Of a stretch of 64,000 bases of DNA, positions 48,690 to 60,007 are shown in pieces (position 1 is the stretch's first letter; every line of letters begins with the position of its first letter). Origin of the DNA: Vigna angularis (lineage: Eukaryota > Streptophyta > Magnoliopsida > Fabales > Fabaceae); contig NC_068973.1 in the NCBI RefSeq assembly GCF_016808095.1, positions 28,018,077 through 28,082,076 on the forward strand, read 5' to 3'. Made by a program: the position numbers and the translations under genes. The notes under the pieces were generated by a model that had not been told where the DNA came from, made no database searches, and saw nothing but the letters and a program-made list of their open reading frames with translations.

Positions 48690-48830
48690 AATAAACCAGA
48701 CCCCAAACTTCTTAGGGTAGTTCATCTCTTTATCTATTGTATCATCGTCTCTATAGACGGGAATTACCTTCCACATATGTAAATAGGTTTGTTCAATAAT
48801 GGAAAGATAAAGAAAATATCTTGTGCCATG
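48690..48830 (+). terminator. Likely polyadenylation region of the CCT gene
   Basis: gaataaacc at about 48691 and, further on, aataatgg and ttgttc runs near 48790. These are weak, plant-style signals about 130-250 bp after the stop. Confidence 0.4.
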
Positions 48831-48839
48831 TTCATATAT

Positions 48840-51393
48840 ATATATATCACCAAATCACAAGGTGGTAACATTAATAATTTCCTTCTCTAAAATTTTCATT
48901 TTTGACCATTGTTCATCAATCACTGCTGTCAACTGAATGTCATGTATGATTTACAACATGTGTAGAGAAATTTACTTAAAAAAAATTATAAAAGAAACTT
49001 TTTTCAAAAATTATAACTAAACTAGATGATGATGATGAAAAAGTTGGAGGATTGCAAGTAGCAGAGTGCCCACTGGTGGGAATCAGAGCATCTTTCTGCT
49101 CTGCTGGGAATAAATGCATTCTTTTTCATTCAATCCTTATTTGGCAAGTGCTTTCCAAGAAGAAAACAAGTATTGTAATTATTTTTTATACTCTGTTTTG
49201 TTAGATTAAAACATATACTACTAAAATTACTCACAAATATCTTTGTTTAATAGAATATCATTCACATATTTTCACGATTTTCTTGAATCAAAACATAATA
49301 ATATTGTAGTTATCTTGATCATATTAATTTATCTCTTTTGAGTTATTGTGTAACGATCAATATGCCCTTGATAATAAGGTTTTTCAAATTTTAAGAATAA
49401 CATCCATTTCCTTTAGAATATTTAATTTTAAGAATAATACCTATTTTCTTTAGAATATTGATAGGTTTTGTTAGAAGTTCTACGTCGATTAAAGATAGGA
49501 TCAAATTATAATATATAAGTAAAGGATAAACTTCACCTTACAAATCGATATTGTGAGGTTTAGTTAGACTTAAATTTATTTTTTAACAGATTTTTTCTTA
49601 ATAAAATGGAAAAAAAATAATATCAATTTTAATATGTATGAATTAATTAAAATGAAATGGAGAAGAACTTGATATTTAACCAATCAATTATAATTGATTT
49701 CCTCATCCATTTTAGGGTATCGATGAGATTATTATTTCATTAATCATGATGTTTAAGTAATAAAATGGTAATCTTTTTATTTTATTTTATTAAATTCCTA
49801 TTTGTCACATCTTACTTTATTCTATTAATTATTAGATAGTAGTGACAAGGTATAAGATGTATGAACATCATGCTATATGCTACAATGACAAAACATCAAA
49901 GATCTGTTCGTGTAGGTATCAAATTGCAAATTCATTTCGAAATATGTGAGATAGAGCATGAACTTTGTGGGACAAAACAATATCGTTTTTGGAAATTTAA
50001 AAGATAAATGTAATGTTTGTGTGACACGTGAAAAGTGAATGAGCTTTGCATATTGTGGGCTAAAAGTAAGATAGAGCATGAATGATGTGGACAGGTGGAT
50101 CATTGCATATACATGTTTATGCTGTGTCACTGTCACTTGTATTTTCTTCTTCTTTTATGAAAATAATAGACTTCAATTGTATTACTCAATATTAGGACAA
50201 GAATAGAGGCCATTCAAATCAACTTGGGAAATAGTGTATAATTTGAGTAGAAACAGTGTGAAAAAGGAAGATCTAGTGCAAAAGTGATGGTCATGTTGGT
50301 GCCTAGATTTTAGTACAAGATTTTACAGGTTTTGCTGTTATCAACACTCTTTTCTTCATCCGTAGTGTTGTCTTGTCTAAAGTGTTAGAATTAGTAAACA
50401 CAAAAATTCAACCAAGAAAGAGTGTGTCTAATCCCTTCTTTGGAGTAGAAAGCAGGTGTTTGTATTAAGAGAAGGGAAGTAATTTACAAGTAAAGTTTCT
50501 GATTTTAAGATTAAGTTTGGTGATCACTACCTATTTTGTATCACTTTTAATTTATGGAAGGAATTACTTCAAGTCAAGTGAATGAGAGAGAATATTTTTA
50601 TATCATTTTATACTCTTTAATGTTTTATTATGCATAGTAAAAGCTCTTTTCTATAGTTCTTGAGTTTGACAAGGTTTTTTTTTTTGGTAATGTTTGTGAA
50701 ACTAATTAGTTGTTGTTTTCAAACTAATGTAGTTCTATTTTTTGTTAAAATAACTTATTGTGGTATTTTTTTTTTAGATTAATGTTGGTACTCTTAATAG
50801 AGTGGTGGTTTGTTAAATTCACATGGATACATGACAAATTATTTGAAATACTAGTACATTAATAAATGTAAATGTTCCATCTTTGTCTCCTTGTTTATCT
50901 TCATTTTCTCTTAGTCTTGTACTTATGTATGTTCTTCGTTGTTCACAATGTCTTCCTACTGGTCAATATTCTCGTGCAATGGTAATGTTTGGGGTTTCAA
51001 GGGATTATAACCATTTGTCATTATGAAAATTTCTAAACATTGAAAATGACTGCAACTAGTAGAAGTATATGGAAACAATTTTGAAAATATCATAATTATA
51101 AGATAAGTTATGTGATTTTGTTTTATTTTGTGAAGATTAATAGTGTTTTGGTTACAGGGTCGATGTTATTTGTTCATTGTGTTTTGAGTGTCGGGATATT
51201 TGTCTTCATCACTGTTCATTGTGGAATTCAGTTCGATCAAACAGGAAGGTTACCTGCCAAAGTTAATAAAGATATAGTCACTAATGTATAATAAATACAA
51301 TCACTTACCTCTTTATTTAAAACGTGTATTTATAGATTTCGAAATAGGCTTCGAATTACTAATGGCCTAATCATGGTTTAATTGATACTAATT
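48840..51393. other. Intergenic sequence
   Basis: AT-rich with no coding signal recognised on either strand. Open frames here are short and biased by base composition. Confidence 0.55.
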
Positions 51394-52243
51394 GTACCAG
51401 CAGGACCGGACGCCGTACGGAAAGACATCCCAGAGCGTCCGTCCAAGGCCGCTCGCCCAAGTCACAATCAAAGACCGCGCGTCCGCCCAAGGCCGCCCCC
51501 CAGGTCACAAGCAGAACCGAACGTCCACCCGTGTCGAACACCAGGACCGAACGTCCGCCCGTGCCGAGTGCCAAGACCGAACGTCCACCCAGGTGCGCCA
51601 ACAGGACCGAACGTCCAGTATGACCGGCCAGCAGAACCAGATGGGCGCCCACCCATGTTGGCATCCCTAGCCGACCATCCCTCCCAACCGACCCGCGCTT
51701 GGTTGACTACACGGTTAAATGCCAGTGACTCACTAAGGTGTGACTGGACCGTTATCAGGTCCACTAGAGGCAAAAGGGCCGTAATCAGGCCCACTAAAGG
51801 TAAAAGCCCATTACAATCAGTATAAATAAAGGTCTCAGGTATGAGTTCCAGACCAACTTTCCTTACGATGCATGCATGCATCACAAACTGCTCTGTCATA
51901 TTACTGACTTGAGCGTCGGAGTGCCTTTAGCAGGTACTCACCCCCCCGGGGCTTGGGGCACGGAGCAGCGCCAGAAGAGGAGGAGGATCGCCCGGCATGG
52001 AGCGTGGAGCAGCGCCAGGAGAGGAGGACGATCGCTCGGCTTGGAATTTGGAGAGGAGGGCGACCGCCCGGTTTGGAGTGTGAAGCAGTGTCAATCCGTC
52101 CTTATACCATCCGCCAGTTCAGCTTGCTCTGCGTGCGTGGGACTCAGCAGCGTTCGCCCGGTCCATGACAGCTTCGCCGTTCGTCCGCCCGCCTTTACCG
52201 TTTGTGACCGCCCGCCCGTCTTCGACCAGTAAGTGTGTTTCAA
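51394..52243 (+). repeat. GC-rich LTR-like segment
   Basis: It could run from tgtaccagcagg to gtttcaaca (TGT..ACA ends) but I found no target duplication, so the limits are soft. 51480-51620 has four or five units of accgaacgtcc(a/g)ccc. A promoter-like tataaataaagg lies at 51821, followed by a leader with ctgacttgagcgtcggagtg, a sequence style common in plant LTRs just after the transcription start. Many overlapping open frames exist on both strands because the GC-rich repeats lack stops; none resembles a protein family. Confidence 0.55.
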
Positions 52244-52625
52244 CAGGGCTCTCGCCCAAAACATCCGAAACACTAATAATGTTTTATCATAAATTAATCA
52301 TCATCAAATCTAATCGATCTTAAAAATAATCATTAGAATTGTAGATTATAATCATTTAGTTTCAGACATGGTCAATAATAATATTTCTGACTTTATGAAC
52401 GGTTTAAGATTAACCGAACAATCCTACCATATAAATAAGATCTATATAATCGATTGGTTTTATCTTCAAATCCAAATTTGTCTCTACTGCTACAATGCAA
52501 ACTTTAAAATTGACAAAGATTCAATAAAAAAAAATTATATTTGTACAAAAAATTTACTTCAGTAAATAACAGCAAAATCCATGCATTATTTACATAATCC
52601 GGTAAAAAAATCATGTGTCACATCT
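52244..52625. other. AT-rich intergenic sequence
   Basis: No gene or repeat boundary recognised. Confidence 0.5.
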
Positions 52626-52634
52626 TACTTTATA

Positions 52635-54383
52635 GGGTTAAATATGTTTTTAGTCCCTAAACTATTGGTCGTTTCTGGTTTTCGTCCCTCTTTCAAAGTA
52701 AGGTACAATTTGGTCCTCAATCTTTTCGAAACTTTGGTTTTAGTCCTCGAAAACTAACACCGTTAAATATGTTTTGACGTGGCTAACGGTAGACTGACAC
52801 ACAATTTTTTTACAATTTTTTTTTCAAGTGTTTCTCACTTTTTCTTCCCTTCTCTCTCTTCCTTCCATCTTCCACCCAACTTCATCCCTGGTTACATCTC
52901 TATGAACAATTGAAGGAACACAGTCGTGATGCAAATAAGAGAGGCCTTCTGCAGCATCAACAGCTATCTTATACCTAGTTGGCCAGTCCAACAACCCTCC
53001 TTTATTGCTATGCAATAAATCACCCAGGCTACCATTCGGCATATACTCATAAACCAATAGCTTGCTATCCCTAGTAGTGCAGCAACACCACAGTTTGACA
53101 ATGTTCTTGTGCCTAATTTTGCCCAAAGTTTCAACCTCTGCATCAAAAGCACTGTCTTGATGAAATTGACCCCTCTCCACATCTCCGTTGTCTATATCCT
53201 TCTTGACGCCGCCCCATATCTTCTTCACAGCAACCACTTCCCCGCTGGTCAACACAACCTTGTAAACCTTCCCGGAAGACCCACTTCCTATCACATTATC
53301 TTCATCCAGGCAATTCAAGATCTCCTCTTCGCTGAAACCCAGTTTATGAAACGACATCAAAGTCCACTTTGATTTATCAACAGATCTCTCAGCATTCTTG
53401 AAATTCTTGTACCTTAAGTAAAACCAGACAACACCGATGACAAACACCAAAGTGGCAACTATAAAAATAGCTCGCAGAATCCACACAAAACCCTTACCCT
53501 TATCCCCATTTTTGCCATCACACAATGAAGATCAAGAGTGCCAAGCTGCCCGAGATTCACAATACTCCCAGGCAACGACCCACTGAGCCTGTTATCACCA
53601 CCAGAAAACTCTTGAAGATTTTCCAACCACCCAATCTCCTCGGGGATCACACCCGAGAAATTGTTCTTCGTCAGAATCAACGACGACAAATTCCTCGCCC
53701 CACCAATGGTCCTCGCAATCGAGCCACTAAACGAGTTACCCATCAGTTCAAGCAAATACACATGCGGAAGGCCCCACATACCCGCTGGAACGTCGCCGGA
53801 CAACCGGTTCGTACCCAACCTCACACGCGTCAAGCTCTGACACGAGCCCAAACTCGCCGGTATCTCCCCGGAGAACTGGTTCCCTAGCATCAACATCTCC
53901 TCCAACTCGCCGTGATCACAGTGGCTCGCTGGAATCCCACCGAAGAAACGGTTGGTGGAAACGTCAAGCCACCTCAAAGGACCGGACTTCCCTAAATTGT
54001 CCGACAATGACCCGGTGAGTTTGTTCCCGAACAACCTCAGCTCATAAAGGTTGGGCGAGTTAGCAATGCTTAAACACCCTTTTACTGCAATGCCAATGAT
54101 GCAGTAAAGCATTGATATGCAGACTCAAAAAGATGTAACCAGGGATGAAGTTGGGTGGAAGATGGAAGGAAGAGAGAGAAGAGGAGAAAAAGTGAGAAAC
54201 ACTTGAAAAAAAATTGTGTGTCAGTCTACCGTTAGCCACATCAGCACATATTTAACTGTGTTAGTTTTCGAGGACTAAAGCCAAAGTTTCGAAAAGATTA
54301 AGGACCAAATTGTACCTTACTTTGAAAGAGGGACGAAAACCAGAAACGGCCAATAGTTTAGGGATTAAAAACATATTTAACCC
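52635..54383. mobile_element. Pack-MULE carrying receptor-kinase fragments
   Basis: Terminal inverted repeats of about 250 bp (52635-52895 and 54135-54383) begin gggttaaatatgtttttagt and run to ggttacatct / agatgtaacc with few mismatches. The flanks are an identical 9-bp duplication tactttata (52626-52634 and 54384-54392), the Mutator hallmark. The 1.2 kb between the repeats is host coding sequence on the minus strand, from a HAESA-like receptor kinase gene. There is no transposase. Confidence 0.92.
52890..54090 (-). pseudogene. HSL1: Captured HAESA-like 1 (HSL1) receptor kinase fragment
   Basis: Read on the minus strand, 54090-53525 encodes about seven leucine-rich repeats (LYELRLFGNKLTG, LRWLDVSTNRFFGGIP, VYLLELMGNSFSGSI, LGTLDLH). 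53520-52890 encodes the LCDG cap, a transmembrane segment (IFIVATLVFVIGVVWFYLRY) and the kinase N-lobe. That lobe has a glycine loop IGSGSSGKVYK, catalytic lysine VAVKK, a C-helix region FDAEVETLGK, the hinge LVYEYMPNGSL and SIVHRDV, where the capture ends. The last LRRs and the ectodomain end are deleted at about 53523, with a frame change. The native protein perceives IDA/CEP-type peptides at the plasma membrane; this piece cannot, lacking signal peptide, most LRRs and the kinase C-lobe. It lies between MULE inverted repeats. Confidence 0.88.
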
Positions 54384-54392
54384 TACTTTATA

Positions 54393-54866
54393 ATTAGTAA
54401 TTGTAGTGACCTTAGTAAAAATCCATTGACTTTTTTTTGACAAAAATATATTAAGAGAAAAATAATTACTTTAACTAATTTTTATAGACATGAAACCAAA
54501 AAGTCAATTAAACCTTGTTTTTATTTTAACTAAACTTTAATTATTACATTATAGTATGTTAAATAAGTGATTTGTACTTAGAGAGATTTTATAACGCTCG
54601 TTTGTTGATACATCAAACAACATACAATCAAGTGAGAAAGATTGAATTTTGGGTTAAAATAGGTTTTGCGAAAGAAGTTTCCTATAGTTTGTGAATTTTG
54701 TGAGTAAAATTCATGTAAAGAGATTTTTTTGTGCATAACCAAATTAGAAATCCCATATCAAAAATTTCAAATTAAAACCTGCTCAAATTGTGAATTATGT
54801 GAGTAATGAGCGAATTTTTGTTCAAATACTTAATTATATTTTTATGATAAAGTACCTACACATATA
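54393..54866. other. Intergenic sequence between two MULE-type elements
   Basis: AT-rich, no gene seen. Confidence 0.5.
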
Positions 54867-54875
54867 ATGAGAAAT

Positions 54876-56234
54876 GAGTTACATATGTTTTTAGTTTCTA
54901 AACTATTGGGTTCCGTCCCTTCGAAATGTTTGTTCATTTTAGTCTTTTTAGTTTTAAAATTCTTATGTTTAGTCCTTAAAATTGAACAGCGTTAAGTTTT
55001 CTTTGACGTGACAAACGCGAGCCATGTGTAATGCCACCTTCCTTCGCTACTGTGTGTCAGGTTTTGGTTTCTAAAGCATTAATTCTAAGTATCGGATGTT
55101 TCTTTTTCTTCTCCCAATTACCCTAACGAGAAAATTTTCCTAAGTTTTCTTTTCTTTCTCGTGAAAGTGAACCCTAAAAAGAAAATTGGGTTCTTCTTCT
55201 TTCGCATCCTAACCAAAAGCTTCGAGCTTCTTTTCCATCTACACTCTCGTGGACCATCCAGCCTTGGGGAAAACATCTATGGCGTGGCGATGACGAAGCA
55301 ATAATGCGGTGAGAGAGTAGTCGGTGTGATGGCGATACTATGGGAGGTATGGCACAGACATGATCTCGCATTTGCTGGTGACGAGGCACGGCGAGATGCG
55401 GCAAGGACATTCTGTAGCATCGGCGCCTCCACGAGGGACTCCGGCTTCTCCGATTGTGACAGCAAGGTTGAGGCGCGATCTAGGCAGAGTTCTTCATCGC
55501 ACAACTCCGGGAGAGTTTCTCTTCATCTTCCGCCATGGAACGTGCTCACGGTGCTATATAAAGATTTATTTTCCTTCCTTTTCTCCGTTTTGGTTCATAG
55601 TGTGGTGGTCTTACGACGTGAAGTAGAGGAGAGTCGCGAACTGGGAATTTTGGAAATTTGGGGTTTGCTGAGTTAGGAAAATTTTGGGTTGTTCCTTTGT
55701 TCTTTCTTGCAGGTATTGGATTTATGTGGTTGAGTTTGGGGTTCAAATATAATTTTGTTGTTTGATTATCAAGTTCTTGTTTCTGTGAAATTGGGAAATT
55801 TTTGAATTGAGATTGGGGTAACCGTTGTTCGTGTTCACATCCACCGTTTCTTTTATGGCCCTCGCAAGGACCACTACAACAGCCATCTTGCTTAAACTCC
55901 TTGCTTTGAATAAAACTACTTTGCTTCGAGTAAAACTACTTTTCCCCAATTGAAAAAAAAAAGTTAGGAACCTAATCTGATTTCAGAAACCAAAACATGG
56001 CAATTACTTAATTTGATTTCTAAAATGAAAAGCAATGTGGCACACAATAATGAGGGAAGGTGGCATCACACGTGGCTTGCCGTTTACCAAATCAAAGAAA
56101 ACTTAACGTCGTTCAATTTTAAAGACTAAATATAAGAGTTTCAAAACTAATAGGATTAAAATGAACAAGCATTTCCAAGAGGAACGAAACCCAAAATTGT
56201 TTGATAGTTTAGGAACTAAAAACATATTTGACCC
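54876..56234. mobile_element. Second MULE-type element with unidentified filler
   Basis: The ends gagttacatatgtttttagt and (reverse) gggtcaaatatgtttttagt open inverted repeats of about 190 bp that share the style, but not the full sequence, of the 52635 element. Flanking 9-mers atgagaaat (54867-54875) and atgataaat (56235-56243) match at 8 of 9 positions. The interior has a GC-richer part (55250-55560) with overlapping open frames but no family I can name, possibly captured untranslated or coding sequence. Confidence 0.75.
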
Positions 56235-56243
56235 ATGATAAAT

Positions 56244-57269
56244 TTATTAGTATTCATATTTTTTTCTAAAAGTATACTAATAGAAGTTAAATATATGATT
56301 AAAATTTATGGTATTAATTCTAATATACTTTCAATCAAAATAAAATAGTAAATAAATATTTTTTTATTACACGTTAGATATTTTAATAATATAAACTTAA
56401 TTTTAAATGATTTGTTAATATTGTTTGTAATTTTATAAAATAATTAAAAAAATCTTTAATTTTAATTCAAACAAAAATCATACCTAAATTTTAACTAAGA
56501 ATATCTAATACAATGTTTTAGTAATCCAAAATATTTTATTTCCTATTATTTTTTTTTTTAAGTCCTCAGATCTATTATTCAAATCAAAATAAATCATAAA
56601 TGTTACAAATACTCCTCTCTCTTTACAAATACAAACATATATAAATATTTGTTGAGCATCAATATAAATTAATAATCATGATATTCTCTCTTAATTTCGG
56701 TATTTGATAATTGGAAATTCAACCATTATCTTTAATTAACTTTAAAATATTTGAATGGTGTTAAAGTAATATTGCTTTTGTGACAAGTAAGATGTAACTC
56801 ATTAAAAGAGGCTATTAGAAGATTAAATGTTTTATTGGAAATCGAAGTTGGTATACGCTTTTTTATTATGTATGCAATGAACCATATTATACTATTTCTG
56901 TCTTAATGTAGATTTCTCTAAATTCATCGATAGCGTTAGTTTGTGCCCAAATAGATTTAAAAACAAATTCTTTTGCAGATGAAAAAGTAATCTACTAAGT
57001 TAAATAACTTTTAATCTTTAATTAGACCTAAAGATCCTAATTGCTTATATGAAAAAAAATCAATCACTCTTAACCACTTAAGTTAAATCTTATGATATTG
57101 CACTAATCATAATCTCGGGCTCCAAATATGTAATCTTTTCATCACAAGTCAAGCTTTGAAGTCGTAAGCTTTGGATAACATCAAACGTATATGACACAAA
57201 TTAAACAATAAAACATTAGTATTTTCAACCCAATCAATTCATATTATTCCACTAACATGATCCCTTAAC
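56244..57269. other. AT-rich intergenic sequence
   Basis: No gene seen on either strand. Confidence 0.5.
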
Positions 57270-58340
57270 CTTAAATATTGTTTTAGTATCTGTTTTCTTT
57301 TTCAGTTTTTTTAATGTGATTATAGTTTCCTTTTTAATTAAATCTTAATTTGTGATAATTTTGTTCAGTTTAGCTTTTTTCTAATTACATTTAAATAATT
57401 ATTAAAACGTGAATAATGTATGTTATGTGTCATTTCATGGTTTTTGTTTTTATTTTAATTTTTTATTAATGTTTTTTAATTTTTAATTTAAAAAATTTGT
57501 CTCCATGTTGAGTTAGTATTATGTCACGTGATAGTAACAATGTCATGTATCACTGTCAATGTTTTATATTCAATTCAATCGTTATATTTGTTATTTTGAT
57601 TCAATTAGTTTTTTTTTTCAAATGAAACAATTTTGTTTCTCTTCAAATTTTATATTGATAGTTTTATTAAAATTCACACTTTTATTATATATTTCTAAAA
57701 TAACTTTTAAACAAAATTGGAGTTAGTTTAAGTTATGGTTAGACTTAGTTAAAAAATAGAGTTTGATTTTTGATACATGTTAAAAATATGGTTAGAATAT
57801 GAAAACAATAAAAAAAGTTTGCTTCTAATTTTAAACTAACTCTAACCCCATTTAGTAATATAGTTAGAGATTGTTTATAAGTAATTTTAGAAATATTTAA
57901 TAAAAACGTGAATTTTTTAAAAAAGTACTAATATATTACTTATATAAAAATTAAATTTAGTCTCAATACATAGATACACAAACTTGTTTCATTTTAAAAA
58001 GTTAGAATTAAGTTAAACCAATATAAGAACAAAAGTGAATACATAGACATGTGATATGGTTATTCTCACTGTGACACTATATTTACTTTGACACATAAAT
58101 AACTTTTTTTAAATAAAAATAAATAAAAAATAAAATAAAAAAGTTAATACAAATTTATAAAACAAAAAACAAAAAATATGAAGTGACATGTGACATAGTT
58201 CACATTTTGTTTACTATATTTAAACCCGTTAGAAAAAGAACCAAATTAAACAAAAAAAAGTGTGACTTTATAAAAAAAAAAACTAAGACTACATGCAAAA
58301 CTAGAAACCAAAATAGTATTTAAACTATAACATACTAATA
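57270..58340. repeat. Diverged foldback element, ~1.07 kb
   Basis: The two halves are imperfect reverse complements centred near 57790. Examples are aaatgaaacaattttg (57617) against the complement of caaacttgtttcatttt (57980), ggagttagtttaagtt against taaactaactctaac, and outer ttgttttagtatctgttttc against the complement near 58300. Many mismatches. I could not define target duplications. Confidence 0.5.
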
Positions 58341-60007
58341 TAATTAAGAATGTGCCCCTTTTCGCCTGACTTGTCATTGATACGTTAAAAACGAGTTGGG
58401 CTGGATTGACTCGTCAAATAAAAATTGATCACTAATAATAACACATCCTACACTTAGGTTAAGTTAGTTAATCACTTTTATTTACATTTTTTTTAAATTT
58501 GTTTTCAAATTTTTAGTTTTTTTAAATGTACATAATTAATATTAAAAACATATTTAATCATATAAATATTTTTTTCACTTTTAATTGATTAATTAATATT
58601 TTTAATTAAATAAATAAAAATAATTATTACATTTACATGTTAAATTATTATATTATAACTAATTATTGGAATTTAATTTTTAAAGATTAATAATTAATAT
58701 TACAACATTATTATATATTTACACTTTTAAAAAATATAATATAAAAAGAGTATTTTTTTTTAAAGTTATTTTTTAATTCTTTTTTAAAATGACCAACATC
58801 CAGATGAGACTAGTCGGTATTTTGGTCAATTGATAGACTAGATAGACAATATCAAAATGAACGTATAGATTTTTAATTCTATAAATTCTATTTTATGTGA
58901 ATTTACGTATCGGTGAACTCAACCTGTCTTATCATTCTTAAATATAAAATTATATACAATAATGTATTTGGTTTAGGATTCAACAATACACAAAATCAAG
59001 ACAAACAACACAAGTTTATGACTTTATCTCCTCTAACCCCCAAAATTTCACAATAAACAAACGTTTAATTGAGCCTTTAAATACCACAAACTTCCAAACA
59101 CTACAAACCATAACATGCTAAATCAAACATTAAACAGTGATTGGTAGACAAGTTATTCTAAAATATCAAAATCACTCTAAAACTCAATGTATGATTGAAT
59201 GTTACTTACACTACCAGAAAAGCTAGGTGCTTACTAAAAAAAACTTTATAATCCTAATTTGTCCTTTTTGCAACACAAGTTTCAACTGAATTAACAGATA
59301 AAACTAAAGAAAAAAAAAGTATCGAGTTTGATTGATTAAGAGATTTTTTTAGTATTGTGTATTATTTTAATTTCAAGATACTCGCATTTTGTACAGTTAA
59401 AAAAATATATTATGTTTACATTTTTAACTTTAAGATTAAAAGTTCGTTATTGAAATACAATATTTACGTAATATTTATTAACGTAATTACGAAATATCAC
59501 GTACTCATTAACGTGAGGCAAATACATGTACTGTATAATTAAGAAAAAGTTATATTTAATAATTTTTAATCTTTATATTTAATAGAATAATGGTCGTATT
59601 GGAAATGATAATTAATATTTGGATGTATATAAAGTTGTTTCTAACATTTTGATACAGTTTAAATGTTATTTATTTTAATTCATGGTACATTTATATAACT
59701 CAAAAACTAAATAAAAATATAGTAATTAATGTTGTATAAAACTTTTGAATGAAATGAAAATATCTTTTGAAAGTAAATAACTAAATATAGTAATTAATGA
59801 TTAATGATGGGAGCATTAGAGTTGAATTTGAAACTATCGAATTACTTGAATTTGAAACTATTGAATTAACTTAATTTAATTTACATTGTATGATTATTAT
59901 CTTTCCATGAGAATGTGTTTGGCACAGGAAAGAGACTTTTTGTTTAAGATTTTGAAGTTGAAAAGTGTTCTTACGGAACAAGATTTTAACACAATGAAAA
60001 GAGGATG
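58341..60007. other. AT-rich intergenic sequence
   Basis: 58355-58430 (gacttgtcattgatacg ... gggctggattgactcgtc) resembles the end of a hAT-like element similar to 681-1432 but has no partner I can find. No genes seen. Confidence 0.45.

Noticed and set aside
51371..52273. Seven overlapping open frames on both strands in a GC-rich segment
   Set aside because: Stop-poor GC-rich repeats explain them; no domain, and the layout is LTR-like.
53109..53887. Plus-strand open frames opposite the captured receptor kinase
   Set aside because: Shadows of the minus-strand HSL1-like sequence.
55174..55680. Open frames of 70-116 codons in the second MULE-type element
   Set aside because: They overlap on both strands, have no recognisable domain, and the conserved frame is unclear.
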